Below are positions 7,912 through 17,177 of a DNA stretch of 64,000 nucleotides, in pieces. A model generated the notes under the pieces. It did no database searches. It was not told the origin of the DNA and saw only the letters and a program-made list of their open reading frames with translations. Source of the DNA: Pseudomonas poae (lineage in GTDB: Bacteria > Pseudomonadota > Gammaproteobacteria > Pseudomonadales > Pseudomonadaceae); assembly GCA_028869255.1 (NCBI GenBank), contig CP110972.1, positions 1,183,001 to 1,247,000 of the forward strand. The letters run 5' to 3'. Each line of letters opens with the position of its first letter. The first letter of the stretch is position 1. The translations under genes and the position numbers were made by a program.

Positions 7912-9636
7912 TTACCTCTCATCAAGTGCGAGAAATGGGTTATCTGGCGGTATCAATTCTAAAAGTGACATCGGCTCCGCAATCAAGTACCCCTTCAAGG
8001 TCGTTTTCTTCCTGGGACCTTGCACTATACACGTCCAGATATTCAATCCGTCACCACGCTTCCTGTGGACTTTCAGTTTCTCGAATTGCTTCTGCATCCA
8101 ACGCCATTCTTCAATTTCCTGATCGACACCCTTGAAGATGCCAGGAAACTCCTGGACATAACGTTGGAAAAGACCCGGTGTTACGAGAAACACAGTACCG
8201 CTCACCGTGTGGATTTTAGCCTTGCTGTCGTTGATGATCAGCTTGTGGCTCTGGATGCCTTTCATGACCCAATTCAGGAATGCCTGGCCAGGGCTACTCG
8301 AAAGAGGAGTTGAGATTTCGAGAGCGCTTGCTGACGATGCGTCACTGGCCTCTGGCTCCTCTAGCTCGAACATGTCCAGCAACGTGCCGAGGTAGTCGGC
8401 ATCCTCCATCGTCATGGGATCTGGCTGTGATGGATTTTGAGTTGAGTTTGTATTGACAGCCTTGGTGGCTGGTGGTGATACCGGAGCGTTGGGCTGATTG
8501 TCATCGAGTGCAATGCTCACCGTTCCGTTGAAAGCCTCGGGGCGGTCTTCACTTCCCCAAATCAACGCCGGTTGAAGGCGCAGAAAGGTAAAGGTTTGCT
8601 GCCAGTTTCCCTGGACGACGAGCGCGGTCCAGATGGCTTTGCCTTCTGGTGTGGACTCGACCAGACCATGCGATTGCAGTTCGTCGAACACCGCGATGTT
8701 GGATGAGGGAATGCCCTCAACCGATTGCGCCAGCAGATAGGCTCGCAGTTTATCCGTGACCGCCTTGCTGACGAGCCAGAGTGCGTCTTGAGTCAACCAA
8801 CCCGCGGCACCTGGCTGGTTGAGTTTCAGCTCGTGTTGAACCAGATGACGCAGTCCGCTGATCAAGTGGTATTGCAACGAATGAGTCGGCGCTTGCAGCG
8901 CCTTGCTCGGGTTGCCACCGATGTTCTGCGCGGTGGAGACGCGGTCGGCCTGAATGACCAATTCGCCCAGCACGCCGGCACGTTCGTATTGGCCCGCCAG
9001 GACATACAGAAGGTAGGCCCACAGCGACGGAAATCCACTGAGCCAGTCCAGGATTGGGCGGTCGAGAATTTGGGTGTAGAGCAAGCCTGCGGCCGCGCTG
9101 TGCAGGTGGTAGTCGCGGCCTTTGAGGTAGCGAAAACGGTAGGGCTGATCCAGCGGGCCCTGCCAAGGATGCCAAAGACGGCCATCTTGGCGTTCGACCA
9201 GCAGGTCCACGGCGATCTTGCCGATGTCATGCAACAGGGCGCCATAAGCAATACCCGCCGACCAGGCGTCGGTTTGAGCAGCTTGGTCTTCGGGCGCGGC
9301 ACCGGTCGGAAGCAGATAAGACTGACGCAGTTTCAAACTGCAAGCTACCAGTTCCAGCCCATGGTCGAGCATGCCGCCGAGATATGCATGGTGGTGCGTC
9401 TCGCTGGCCGGGAGTTGCTGGACCTGCTCGGCGTAGCGATGGATCGGATTTAAATAGAGCTGGATGAACTGCGCGTGAGATAGAGCGGTGTACTGCCAGA
9501 TGCGATCGAGTAACTGACGGCGGTGTTCCGCTGCTAACAAGCTGTGGGCCGACTCGATGGGCAGGTAACCTTCGGCAACGCTCACGGTCGGTGGCGGAGA
9601 GGGCTTCTGCCTTTTATGGCGAAACAGACTGAGCAT
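7912..9636 (-). CDS. traI: MobH-family relaxase TraI of the ICE
   Basis: 574 residues from the ATG at 9636, preceded by GGAGG; the frame also has a GTG two codons upstream. The N-terminal half carries the MobH signature: a histidine-rich HHAYLGGMLDHGLELV (~83) and the HD motif LLHDIGKIAVD (~137). The C-terminal part (from ~470) matches the TraI_2 C-terminal domain by position. MobH relaxases nick the origin of transfer and carry the strand into the recipient. This is the PFGI-1 TraI type (TIGR03760). In this ICE family it usually stands near one end, close to the integrase, which would lie left of the defence island outside this window. Confidence 0.92.
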   Translation of the reverse strand: MLSLFRHKRQKPSPPPTVSVAEGYLPIESAHSLLAAEHRRQLLDRIWQYTALSHAQFIQLYLNPIHRYAEQVQQLPASETHHHAYLGGMLDHGLELVACSLKLRQSYLLPTGAAPEDQAAQTDAWSAGIAYGALLHDIGKIAVDLLVERQDGRLWHPWQGPLDQPYRFRYLKGRDYHLHSAAAGLLYTQILDRPILDWLSGFPSLWAYLLYVLAGQYERAGVLGELVIQADRVSTAQNIGGNPSKALQAPTHSLQYHLISGLRHLVQHELKLNQPGAAGWLTQDALWLVSKAVTDKLRAYLLAQSVEGIPSSNIAVFDELQSHGLVESTPEGKAIWTALVVQGNWQQTFTFLRLQPALIWGSEDRPEAFNGTVSIALDDNQPNAPVSPPATKAVNTNSTQNPSQPDPMTMEDADYLGTLLDMFELEEPEASDASSASALEISTPLSSSPGQAFLNWVMKGIQSHKLIINDSKAKIHTVSGTVFLVTPGLFQRYVQEFPGIFKGVDQEIEEWRWMQKQFEKLKVHRKRGDGLNIWTCIVQGPRKKTTLKGYLIAEPMSLLELIPPDNPFLALDER

Positions 9637-9858
9637 CGTCACCTCCGGGAAGTCGCTGGGTCAGTGGCCTTTTAGCCTTTTCGGATAGGGCTCTTACCCT
9701 TGACTCCCCATTCCTTTCCACCCTTACCCGTCCTTTTGGCTTGTGTCCCTTTGTGCGGCAATCGAAATATGGATACCGCTAGGCATCGATTTGTTGGGGG
9801 GCTAGTACGGAAAAGAAAAGAGTCGGTACACTGCGGTGCATATTTTTTGGGTCTTGCC

Positions 9859-10056
9859 ATGAACCTCACTGACGCCACGCTCGTGCTACTGCTCGCGGCA
9901 CGTATCCATGGGACCGATGAAGCCGTCAGGGCCTCGGCGAAGAGCGTGGTCAAGAAGTTGCCGCGCAGTAAACGCGATCTGATCTACAAAGTGATCGACA
10001 GCCGGAGTCCGCTTGAACTGGTGGATTTTCTGGCGCAGAACCTGGATGCGGAATGA
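9859..10056 (+). CDS. small conserved ICE protein (possibly DUF7740-like)
   Basis: 65 residues starting at the ATG at 9859; the frame is open further upstream to 9700 but that part is atypical in composition. The sequence (MNLTDATLVLLLAARIHG, then a basic segment AKSVVKKLPRSKRDLIYKVI) looks like a small helical protein. I associate it, from memory only, with a DUF7740 family found near relaxase genes in Pseudomonas ICEs. It is transcribed away from the relaxase. The spacer 9643-9858 holds the divergent promoters. Confidence 0.6.
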   Translation: MNLTDATLVLLLAARIHGTDEAVRASAKSVVKKLPRSKRDLIYKVIDSRSPLELVDFLAQNLDAE

Positions 10057-10135
10057 CAGGCTGCGGGTGTGTGCCCATCTCCGTTTCTTTGCGTCAGAGC
10101 CCTGCGGCATGGGGATTTTTCTGGGCGTTAAAAAA

Positions 10136-10157
10136 GGGTCCAACTCGTGTTGGACCC
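10136..10157 (-). terminator. Rho-independent terminator of the ardC operon
   Basis: A perfect nine-base-pair stem (GGGTCCAAC / GTTGGACCC) with loop TCGT. On the minus strand it is followed by a run of T (AAAAA at 10131-10135 on the plus strand). It lies 31 bases past the ardC stop on that strand. Confidence 0.85.
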
Positions 10158-10187
10158 TGTGAAGCGTTTGCAGTGGTGAGGTAACGA

Positions 10188-11146
10188 TCAAGCGCCGTCG
10201 TTCATGCAGAGTGAGTCATCCAAGACCGCTTGCTTCAGTTGCTGTTCCAGGTTGAGTACATACTCCGAGGCGCTTCGGGCCTGGCCACTGGCACGAAAGA
10301 TCGCGCGTTTGTCAGCCCTGAGCAGGCCGAGCCAGGAATCGATATAGCCCTCGTGCCTCAGTTCTCCCTGAATGCCGGCGTAAGCACATAAAAACGCAGC
10401 GCCCATCTCGGCGATCAACTCCTCAAAGGCATAGCCTGGCGAGCCGAACGGACAGGCTGACGTCACGCCTTCGCGCTGCAACCGAGAGTGATGCCCGGTC
10501 CAGTGTGTCAGCTCGTGAAGTGCGGTGGCGTAGTACCTACCTTCATCGTGAAATTGTGCTTTTGTCGGCAGTTGGATGAGATCCCTGATCGGGTGGTAAA
10601 GGCTTCGTCGGCAGGCCGATGAACGATGTGTGCACCTGAACTTAACAGCAGATTTTCCGCAAAGCTGTTGGCCTGGAAGGGATCCGTCGGTTCCGTTTCG
10701 AGCTGGGTTTCATTGAGCGCTTCGAGCCCCTCCGTTTGCTCGATGTTGAACAGAAAATGCGTCCTGAGAATGCCAAAGTGAGCGACCTTGGGCTGACCGT
10801 TTTCATCCAGTACGGGTAGGCCTGACTCGGTCTGTTCCTCGCGCTCCATCGGCTTGTAGAGCACTGCCAGGGCGCTGTGCTCACCCTTACGAATGTGCCC
10901 ACCGGCCTTTTTGGCTTGGTTGAAGGTCAGCCAACGATCTTGAGTGAACCCCTGCAACCTGGCCTCAGCCCAGAGCAACGGTAAATTGATGCCCGAATAC
11001 GGACGACGCGTGATGGCGTTAATGGGGTAGGGTTGATGACCGACGTCAGCTGAGCCACTTGAGGACCAGGGTTTGATCCAGGGGGCAACGCCTTGGTCTA
11101 ACGCGTTAACGATCTTGTCAGTCACGTCTTGGTAGATATCGCGCAT
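10188..11146 (-). pseudogene. ardC: ArdC-like antirestriction protein, frameshifted
   Basis: The N-terminal part (start 11146, GAGGA upstream) is an ssDNA-binding domain of the ArdC N type: MRDIYQDVTDKIVNALDQG, then APWIKPW and a YSGINLPLLW stretch. The C-terminal part holds the zinc metalloprotease motif ALHELTHWTGHH and a GYAFEELIAEMGAAFLC segment, but in the frame one base back. Restoring one T in the TTT run at 10598-10600 (AAA on the plus strand) gives a continuous ~319-residue protein. ArdC proteins protect incoming conjugative DNA from restriction. The usual open frame extends upstream to 11272, but the leader hairpin at 11184-11211 lies there. A sequencing error is as likely as true inactivation. 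Confidence 0.85.
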
Positions 11147-11183
11147 GGAATTTTCCTCAAGAGAAAAACGGAGGAACGCCTTG

Positions 11184-11211
11184 CCCGTCGGGGGAGGGTT
11201 CCCCGGTTGGG
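11184..11211 (-). promoter_or_regulatory. GC-rich leader hairpin before ardC
   Basis: An imperfect stem with CCC...GGGG / CCCC...GGG arms, about 40 bases upstream of the ardC start. A similar hairpin precedes three other genes of this element (11640-11671, 44896-44928, 45912-45941). Confidence 0.45.
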
Positions 11212-11278
11212 TGATGGGTTGGATTGATGCAGGTCTTGCATGCCGTCCGAATGTGGAGGTGGGCGCCGCCAATTGCGC

Positions 11279-11605
11279 TTAGCGCTGGTATTCTCCTGCA
11301 AGCGCTATCAGCAAGGCGGCAGGCTGACCCGGTTCTTGGAGTAGGCTGAGACTCAATTGCAGCAATAGGTCGTGGTCTAAGTGATCGGTTGGTTCAATGG
11401 CTACATCGAACAGCACATAGGGCTCGTGTGGAGAGGCCAGGTGGGCTTCGAAGGCTGCGCGCATTACGTGGCTCAGCCGATCGACCTGCAGCTTCCCAGC
11501 GTGATCGGAGCGCTCGAGCAGTACTGCGTGTTGCCAAGCCCCAGGAGTGAACACAATGGGCAGCCGAAGGGTGTTCAGTGCTTTCGGTGTAAGTGAGTCG
11601 GACAT
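11279..11605 (-). CDS. hypothetical protein upstream of ardC
   Basis: 108 residues from the ATG at 11605 (MSDSLTPKALNTLRLP). It is acidic and leucine-rich, with FDVAIEPTDHLDHDLLLQLSLSLL towards the C-terminus, and no catalytic motif I can name. Proteins of this kind occur next to antirestriction genes in Pseudomonas ICEs in my experience, but I cannot give a family. It is probably the first gene of a two-gene unit with ardC, downstream of a structured leader RNA at 11735-11885. An upstream extension of the frame to 11761 is not needed. Confidence 0.65.
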   Translation of the reverse strand: MSDSLTPKALNTLRLPIVFTPGAWQHAVLLERSDHAGKLQVDRLSHVMRAAFEAHLASPHEPYVLFDVAIEPTDHLDHDLLLQLSLSLLQEPGQPAALLIALAGEYQR

Positions 11606-11639
11606 GGTGTGCCTCCGTTGAAAACGCGAAGAAACCTGT

Positions 11640-11671
11640 CCCGTGGGAGGAAAGAATTTCCCCGCGGTGGG
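11640..11671 (-). promoter_or_regulatory. leader hairpin before the gene at 11279-11605
   Basis: CCCG...GG / CCCCGCGG...GGG arms form a GC-rich stem 35 bases upstream of the start. It belongs to the same group as the hairpins at 11184, 44896 and 45912. Confidence 0.45.
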
Positions 11672-11734
11672 TTGAAGAAAAACAAGAAGGTTGGCCTGGC
11701 GAGCAGAGCTCGACAGGTGCTCAGGAGAGCAGTA

Positions 11735-11885
11735 GGCGTTCATCACCGCAGAAACGGTCACCGTGCGAGCTACCGAACGCTAATCGCACTTGGGGAGAGC
11801 CATCACCGAAGTGACGTAGCCTTGAAGGCTCTGGCTACCTGGGAAGGTGCTGTCGATAACAGCGATCCGTACCTTGTATTTAGCC
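11735..11885 (-). ncRNA. structured leader RNA, copy A (DUF3577-RNA-like)
   Basis: About 150 bases that match 46071-46220 at roughly three positions in four by eye, with shared blocks TTCATCACCGC, CCGAACGCT, GTAGCCTTGAAGG and CTGGCTACCTGGG. The differing positions often fall in places where a stem can be kept. Both copies lie upstream of minus-strand ICE genes, and no protein frame is common to the two. I remember a candidate structured RNA named after DUF3577, the gene that follows the second copy, so this may be the same class. It occupies the 456-base gap between 11605 and 12062; the remaining sequence shows nothing else clear. Confidence 0.65.
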
Positions 11886-12061
11886 GGACGATTGATATGG
11901 GTCAATCACTGTAGAGAAGCTGTTTCACGAGGTTTGTCTGCTGTCTTCCAGTGAAGATTTTTCGGCTGGGTAACCTGATAAACGGTCAGGCACGGACAGT
12001 TTTCAGTAGTAGGCTGTTACTCCTGTCTCAACCATGAAAACGCTCAGAAGAGGGCGAGACC

Positions 12062-12460
12062 ATGCCGACTCAGAACCCTGTTCAAGTTTCCCGCGCCCAC
12101 CGCTGGGCCTATATCTGTGGCATGTCGATAAAGCGCGGGTATCGCAAGTTGAAAGCGTTTGAGTCCCGCGTGGCTGAGCGTGCGGTGTCAGCAGGTATGC
12201 CCGCAGGTAAATTAATAGTTCGTGGGAGCTTTCTGATTGCCAAACTGGCATTGATCGGAGGATTGCTCTTTGTCAGTGCTTGGCTGGTTACTTTCATTGT
12301 GATGATGCTGGCTGTCATTACTTTGCTATGGCTCAGGGCTTTTATTGGTGCCGATCAACAAGAGAAAAATCCAGGGCCAGACTATCTAGGTGCTGACCTC
12401 TACATCGGTGACTTCGACGACAACGGGCATTATATAGGCGACAGCAAGTCATCTAATTGA
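12062..12460 (+). CDS. DUF3742 family ICE membrane protein
   Basis: 132 residues with a basic N-terminus (SIKRGYRKLKAF...) and two adjacent hydrophobic stretches around residues 60-95, so probably a small inner-membrane protein. The C-terminal tail contains DLYIGDFDDNGHYIGD, which resembles DUF3742 proteins that sit beside the TraG-like gene in PFGI-1-type elements. It is convergent with that gene and overlaps its 3' end by 12 bases. Its role in conjugation is not known. Confidence 0.7.
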   Translation: MPTQNPVQVSRAHRWAYICGMSIKRGYRKLKAFESRVAERAVSAGMPAGKLIVRGSFLIAKLALIGGLLFVSAWLVTFIVMMLAVITLLWLRAFIGADQQEKNPGPDYLGADLYIGDFDDNGHYIGDSKSSN

Positions 12461-13990
12461 GCGCTTAGCAGCACCCAATATTTGATCCGTACCTTTGCTC
12501 GCTGAGTCACTTGCTGCTTTGATACCGTTCGCCAACATGCCTTGAATCCCGTTGCCGACTGAATATCCTGCCCAGCTCATGGCCCCTAGAAACAGCATCG
12601 GCAGCACGATGAACATCGCCCCCATCACATACTCAATGACCTGCGCGGTGACCGTCCCATCCATAAGTCCGGATGTGGGCAGCGACAACAGCACCTGGTT
12701 GGAAGCCGACACCTGGTTGTACAAGGTGTCGAGCATGCTGGAGTCGACCCAGCGTGCCAGCTCCCACCAGAAGCTCAACATGTGCAGCGTGAACAGCGCG
12801 AACGTCACCGTCATGACGGTCTTCAGCTGGTAGGTACTGACCAGCAGGATCAACGGCAAGCTGATGATGACGCCCATGATGAGGAAGGCCTGCACCATTG
12901 GCAGTGCGGCACGTAGCGCATTCATCGCCGGGAAGTTGCTGAAGGAGCCGAGGGCCAGCCCAGTGTTGGTGGCCAGGTTATTGAGCCCCTGATTGATCGA
13001 GCCGCCACGAGCGCTAGAGCCATAGTCCTGGTACACCTGTCCGGGCGACATGGACATTGATTGCTGGCGCGGGCTGACCAGCTCACGCAAAGTCGCATCC
13101 TCAATCTCGTTGCTTGAGCGGCCAGTCAACCAGCCTTTCAACTGAGTCAGCAGCGAAGGATCGACTTGCTCAATCAACCGCTCTCGCAACCCGACACCGC
13201 TGTCATTCCACCACTGCTTGCAGGTGGGGTAGCCCGCGCCATTCTCTAGCCGCGGTAAGGAAACATCGCGGCTTTCGTCATACGGCCAGTTGACTCGCGG
13301 TGTGCGCGAGCGATCGGTGTCGTAGTAGCCCGGAGTGTCGAGAAAATAGCTTGAGCCGATCCAGGACGCATCATGACTTTGCGCCTTATCCAACTGCGGA
13401 CGGTTGGTGAACAGCCGAGAGCGGGAATAGCCATAACAATCGCGAGTAAAGTCGGCGATTTCTTGTAGCAGTACCTGACTGTCGATTCGGGAACTGTCGA
13501 TCTCCATCCGCATCTGTCGGATATCCGGTGTGCAGGGGATGGAGGCGGTAGCCGCCGCGGTCACACCTTTGCTCAAGGCATGCACCAGAAACCACCAGAT
13601 CGGCACATTGGCAGAGCGTTCGCCTATGGTGTTAAAGGTAGTCCCCCAAGCGGTTTCCGCTGGCTTGGCCACACTGACGCCGCATCGTTGGCTCGCTGCA
13701 TCATCGAACGCCATTGAAGAGAGGTTTAGCGGAAAGACCGGCGCGCAGCCGAACAATACGATGATGTAGGCCAACCACAGCCGGTTCTCGATTCGTGGCA
13801 CCGAGAGCAATCCCTTGTTGCCTTCATCCGCGCCTTGCTGACGGGCCGACAACCACTCTTGCAAGATGATCGCGCCGAAGGGCGCGGCAAACAGCCCTGT
13901 GTCGGACAGGACGCTCCAGAGGCCGTTGTTGATGATCCAGGCCAGTAGAGAGAGGTAAAACTCCAGGTAGCTGTTGGTGCTCATGAGCAT
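12449..13990 (-). CDS. traG: TraG N-terminal domain conjugal transfer membrane protein
   Basis: 513 residues. The N-terminus has hydrophobic segments, then a long polar region, and a cluster of membrane segments near residues 370-480 (AFLIMGVIISLPLILLV, MGAMFIVLPMLFLGAMSW). This layout is that of the TraG_N family, involved in mating-pair stabilisation and pilus assembly in F- and G-type systems; it is an inner-membrane protein, not the coupling ATPase sometimes called TraG. It is the last gene of T4SS block 1, ten bases after a small membrane-protein gene. Confidence 0.85.
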   Translation of the reverse strand: MLMSTNSYLEFYLSLLAWIINNGLWSVLSDTGLFAAPFGAIILQEWLSARQQGADEGNKGLLSVPRIENRLWLAYIIVLFGCAPVFPLNLSSMAFDDAASQRCGVSVAKPAETAWGTTFNTIGERSANVPIWWFLVHALSKGVTAAATASIPCTPDIRQMRMEIDSSRIDSQVLLQEIADFTRDCYGYSRSRLFTNRPQLDKAQSHDASWIGSSYFLDTPGYYDTDRSRTPRVNWPYDESRDVSLPRLENGAGYPTCKQWWNDSGVGLRERLIEQVDPSLLTQLKGWLTGRSSNEIEDATLRELVSPRQQSMSMSPGQVYQDYGSSARGGSINQGLNNLATNTGLALGSFSNFPAMNALRAALPMVQAFLIMGVIISLPLILLVSTYQLKTVMTVTFALFTLHMLSFWWELARWVDSSMLDTLYNQVSASNQVLLSLPTSGLMDGTVTAQVIEYVMGAMFIVLPMLFLGAMSWAGYSVGNGIQGMLANGIKAASDSASKGTDQILGAAKRSIR

Positions 13991-14000
13991 GGTGGTGATC

Positions 14001-14309
14001 TCACAGTCGGGTGAACTCGACGACGGTCAAGAGCACGAGTCCTAATGTCCCGATGCGCTGAACGCGCAGTCGATCCTGTGGCCGATGTCGGTAGCGCCGC
14101 AGCAGGTCCCACCAAAGCGCAAAGAGGGCGCCGTAGAGCAGGGCACGCCACCACCGCAGATAGGGCCGAACGGATTCGAATGCCTGCTGCCAGGCCTCGA
14201 AGCTGCCCAGCGCAGTGCGGCCGATCCATGCGACTAGTGCGGCGGTCAGGATCATTACCACGGCAATCCCCAGACTCGAAAGCAAAGTGAATAGCGGTGA
14301 GCGTTTCAT
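14001..14309 (-). CDS. small ICE membrane protein
   Basis: 102 residues. An N-terminal membrane segment (LFTLLSSLGIAVVMILTAAL) and a second hydrophobic stretch around residue 55 (ALLYGALFALWWDLL) are followed by a basic tail. It stands between PFL_4711 (4-base gap) and traG (10-base gap), where the family usually has a short hypothetical gene, so it is probably a minor component of the transfer apparatus. I cannot assign a named family. Confidence 0.75.
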   Translation of the reverse strand: MKRSPLFTLLSSLGIAVVMILTAALVAWIGRTALGSFEAWQQAFESVRPYLRWWRALLYGALFALWWDLLRRYRHRPQDRLRVQRIGTLGLVLLTVVEFTRL

Positions 14310-14312
14310 GGC

Positions 14313-15695
14313 TCACTTGCGCCTGGCGTCAGCATCATTAAGTCGACCGGGCTCGGGGTCGCCTTGCTCGACGGTACGCGAAGCATCGGCACCACCGGCA
14401 TGCCGATCGAGTACCAGGCTGGCCGTACTGGTGGTCAGCATCTGCCGTACCTGCAGCTCGGTTTGCAACAGGCGAATTTCGCGCTCCAGGGTGTCGATGT
14501 TTTTCGTCAAGGCCGTCTGTGCCGGTTCGGCTGAGGCGATGTTGGGTTCGTGGCTGCCCGCCAGCAGAGTGCGCAGTAGCAGGAGCGCCTTGTCTAGCAC
14601 GCTGGACAAGGCCGTCTCACTGGCCAGGCGCCGTGCCAATAGATCCTGGTCGGGATCGTCGCGCAGGGCTTCAACCACACCACGGGTCACCGGCAGCATC
14701 GGGCTGGAGGCTTTAGTCAGATTGTCAGGGGTAGGCGGCAGAGAGCCCGACAGCAACCCTTGCAGGGCCTTGAGGCGTTCGCTGTAGGCCTCCTGGATCA
14801 GTGGCGTCAATCCGCTGCCAGCGGTCGCACGCAGGGTTTCGCAGGTGTCGCAGGTCGCGACTTCACTCTCGCCCAACACGCGTACGGCCCATTCGGATGC
14901 CTCTTGGGGAGAGGCCCAGGTCTGGCAAATAGCCCCACCCAGGCAATCGCTATTACTGATCGATGCATTGTCATCCACCGTTCGGTTATGCAGCAGGTTA
15001 TAGCCCGCGCGCACCACGTCGGAAGTCACCCGAATGGGCGTCTGCCCGTTACCTCCGGCCTTTGAGCCGCCGACCCAGGACACCCCATTGTTGCCGTTAT
15101 GGGCCTCGGTGTTTTTCACCGCGGCCACCGCATCACCGCCGGTTTGCTCCAGATTGCCTTGCATTTCTTGGTTCTTGGCCAGCGCGCCCCAACCGGCTTG
15201 ACCGACCTTATCCGCCATCTTTTCGGCCATGGCCTGGCAGGTTAGCTTGGAGCGGTCGAAGTCGATCCGACCTTGCATCACCCCGTTACTGAGCAACTCA
15301 TAGAGGCCGGGGTTGGCGCGCTGAATGATCAACGCCGGTAGCGACATCACCGCTTGGGTCGCGTTTTGCACGATGTTGCCCATGATTTGCTGGAAACCTT
15401 CGGTGACGCCGTTCAGCTGGTTTTGCAGAGTGTTGGTGAGGCTCATGTTTCCGCACATCATGTTCGCTCGCCATGACCCGCCGACACCGAGACCACTGGG
15501 TCGGTAAAGCGAACTCGGTGAGCCCACTGCCGAGCCGCCGCCAATGGTGTACATCACTCGGTCGTCGAGTACTTCGCCTTGAGTACCCAGGCGGTAATCG
15601 CCTTCGGCGGCGTGGGCATGAGTGGCCATGGCGAGCAGTCCACAGAGCAATAGACTCATCGCGCCCAACCAAGGTCGTGCGAGAAGCCGACTCAT
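14313..15695 (-). CDS. PFL_4711 family ICE protein (TIGR03755), TraH-like
   Basis: 460 residues with a signal peptide (MSRLLARPWLGAMSLLLCGLL... cleaved after AHA near residue 28), so it is exported. The region around CGNMSLTNTLQNQLNGV and the spaced cysteines (CQAMAEK, CLGGAICQ, CDTCETL) suit the PFL_4711 family, which takes the place of TraH in the outer-membrane part of G-type secretion systems. It overlaps PFL_4710 by four bases. The C-terminal third is rich in leucine heptads. Confidence 0.88.
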   Translation of the reverse strand: MSRLLARPWLGAMSLLLCGLLAMATHAHAAEGDYRLGTQGEVLDDRVMYTIGGGSAVGSPSSLYRPSGLGVGGSWRANMMCGNMSLTNTLQNQLNGVTEGFQQIMGNIVQNATQAVMSLPALIIQRANPGLYELLSNGVMQGRIDFDRSKLTCQAMAEKMADKVGQAGWGALAKNQEMQGNLEQTGGDAVAAVKNTEAHNGNNGVSWVGGSKAGGNGQTPIRVTSDVVRAGYNLLHNRTVDDNASISNSDCLGGAICQTWASPQEASEWAVRVLGESEVATCDTCETLRATAGSGLTPLIQEAYSERLKALQGLLSGSLPPTPDNLTKASSPMLPVTRGVVEALRDDPDQDLLARRLASETALSSVLDKALLLLRTLLAGSHEPNIASAEPAQTALTKNIDTLEREIRLLQTELQVRQMLTTSTASLVLDRHAGGADASRTVEQGDPEPGRLNDADARRK

Positions 15696-16648
15696 GAAGC
15701 ACCGCCTTCGAAGTCGATGCTGAATAGGAAGGTCTGTCCCTCACGTTTGCAGCAGCTATAGGGACGCCACAGCGACCAGGCGTAGCCGCCATCCGCGCTC
15801 TGTAGCGGATCGCTGGGGAAGATGGCGCACGTCGGCTGAACCTGGGGGTAGAGCAATTGCCATTTGTGGGTCGAAGCGTCGTTTTCAACGATCGGGCCAG
15901 GTGGCCAATAGCCGTCGCGTTTGGCGGGCGTGAGTGGTAAGTACACATGCGGCTGCCAGTTGCGGGTCATCACATCGCCGGCCCGTTGCGCCATGACTGC
16001 GGCCGCCTTGAAATCGTCGGGCTGTACCAGAAAGCCCTGCCGGGGATAAACGTTGCCCCACATGTTTCCCGAGACCTGACTACCGATTTCATGGATCCCC
16101 GGTATGAGCGACTCGGGGTAGAAACTTTCCGGGATGCCATTGCGCCAGGCCAGTGAGTCCAGGGTACTCAGGTAGTAAGGCATGAATGCAGTTGCACCGC
16201 TGGCGCAGGCATAGCCGGACTGCGAAGCCAATTGCGTTGCAGCCCAGCCACCGGGGTGGCCGATGCCATCGACGTTCTTGAAACGGGGCAGGTTGTCGCG
16301 GCGGGTGTTCGGCGTGATCAGGTTGCCGCCACCTTCCGCACCGCTGATGGGAGCGGAGAGGGTGGCCATCTCGGTCCAGGGGTTATTGCCGGTGGTGGCG
16401 TAGCTCGAGACCACCACCTCAGGAATGAAATGACGAACCTTGGTCGAGGTTTTTACGGTGCAGCCGAAGGGCGTGCAGAGGAGCCAGAAACAAATGCCGA
16501 CGACCCTGTAGTCGAGACAGCTTGGAGAAAGCACGGAGGACGTGATGCTCCCGGTGTCCAGCGCCACGCTTGGGCCGCACGCCAGCAGGACGCTTAGCGC
16601 CAAGGGCCGTAGCGTTGTGGGCGGGATTGACGAGCAGGCAACAGGCAT
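15692..16648 (-). CDS. PFL_4710 family ICE protein (TIGR03756), TraU-like
   Basis: 318 residues with an N-terminal hydrophobic export signal (PLALSVLLACGPSVALD) and many cysteines (SPSCLDYRVVGICFWL, CTPFGC, CCKREG), the pattern of TraU-type periplasmic pilus-assembly proteins. The stop overlaps the start of PFL_4711. In this family a PFL_4709 gene and the TraC ATPase normally stand directly upstream; here a regulator / toxin-antitoxin insert lies between (16754-18781). Confidence 0.88.
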   Translation of the reverse strand: MPVACSSIPPTTLRPLALSVLLACGPSVALDTGSITSSVLSPSCLDYRVVGICFWLLCTPFGCTVKTSTKVRHFIPEVVVSSYATTGNNPWTEMATLSAPISGAEGGGNLITPNTRRDNLPRFKNVDGIGHPGGWAATQLASQSGYACASGATAFMPYYLSTLDSLAWRNGIPESFYPESLIPGIHEIGSQVSGNMWGNVYPRQGFLVQPDDFKAAAVMAQRAGDVMTRNWQPHVYLPLTPAKRDGYWPPGPIVENDASTHKWQLLYPQVQPTCAIFPSDPLQSADGGYAWSLWRPYSCCKREGQTFLFSIDFEGGAS

Positions 16649-16753
16649 GATCCAGGCTCTCGGTGGATGGCCTGGGCAGGTTCGGCTAGGGACTGAAGAC
16701 TGTCAGTGGAAATTATGAAGGCGGATCTATCGGGTTTGTGAAACGTGAGACTA

Positions 16754-17008
16754 TTATTTGACGTGAAGGGCGCTGCGCAGGATATCGTGTTCCACAAGTA
16801 ACTGATCTGCGGTAATTTCGAAAATATTGGCGAGCTTGCATAGGACCAACAGCGACGGATTGCCCGTGCATCGCTCGATTTGACTGACGTAGGTGCGATC
16901 CACCTCGGCCATGAGTGCGAGCTGCTCTTGGGTAAGTTTTTTCACGCGTCGCATCAAGCGGATGTTTGCCGCCAGCTGCAGACGAAGCTGTTCGTAGTCT
17001 TGAGTCAT
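16754..17008 (-). CDS. XRE-family HTH regulator
   Basis: 84 residues, almost entirely one helix-turn-helix domain of the Cro/C1 type: NIRLMRRVKKLTQEQLALMAEVDRTYVSQIERC, followed by PSLLVLCKLANIFEI. Divergent from the small gene at 17178, so it may control that gene and itself through the 169-base spacer. Its place inside the T4SS operon, in the same direction, means it could also affect the PFL_4710-4711-traG genes downstream. Confidence 0.88.
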   Translation of the reverse strand: MTQDYEQLRLQLAANIRLMRRVKKLTQEQLALMAEVDRTYVSQIERCTGNPSLLVLCKLANIFEITADQLLVEHDILRSALHVK

Positions 17009-17177
17009 GCGCGCAAATTGCGCCTTGAGGGACTCTCAATCCACGGGATATAGTCTACATTGGCATTGATCTAGGCCATTTGATGCTCATGCCTGTTATC
17101 GAGCGTTCATTTGGTGTCGTTAAGCTTCTCGAAGCTGGGCCCAGCGTCTAACAATAAATCAGAAATCTAGGGTGTGT

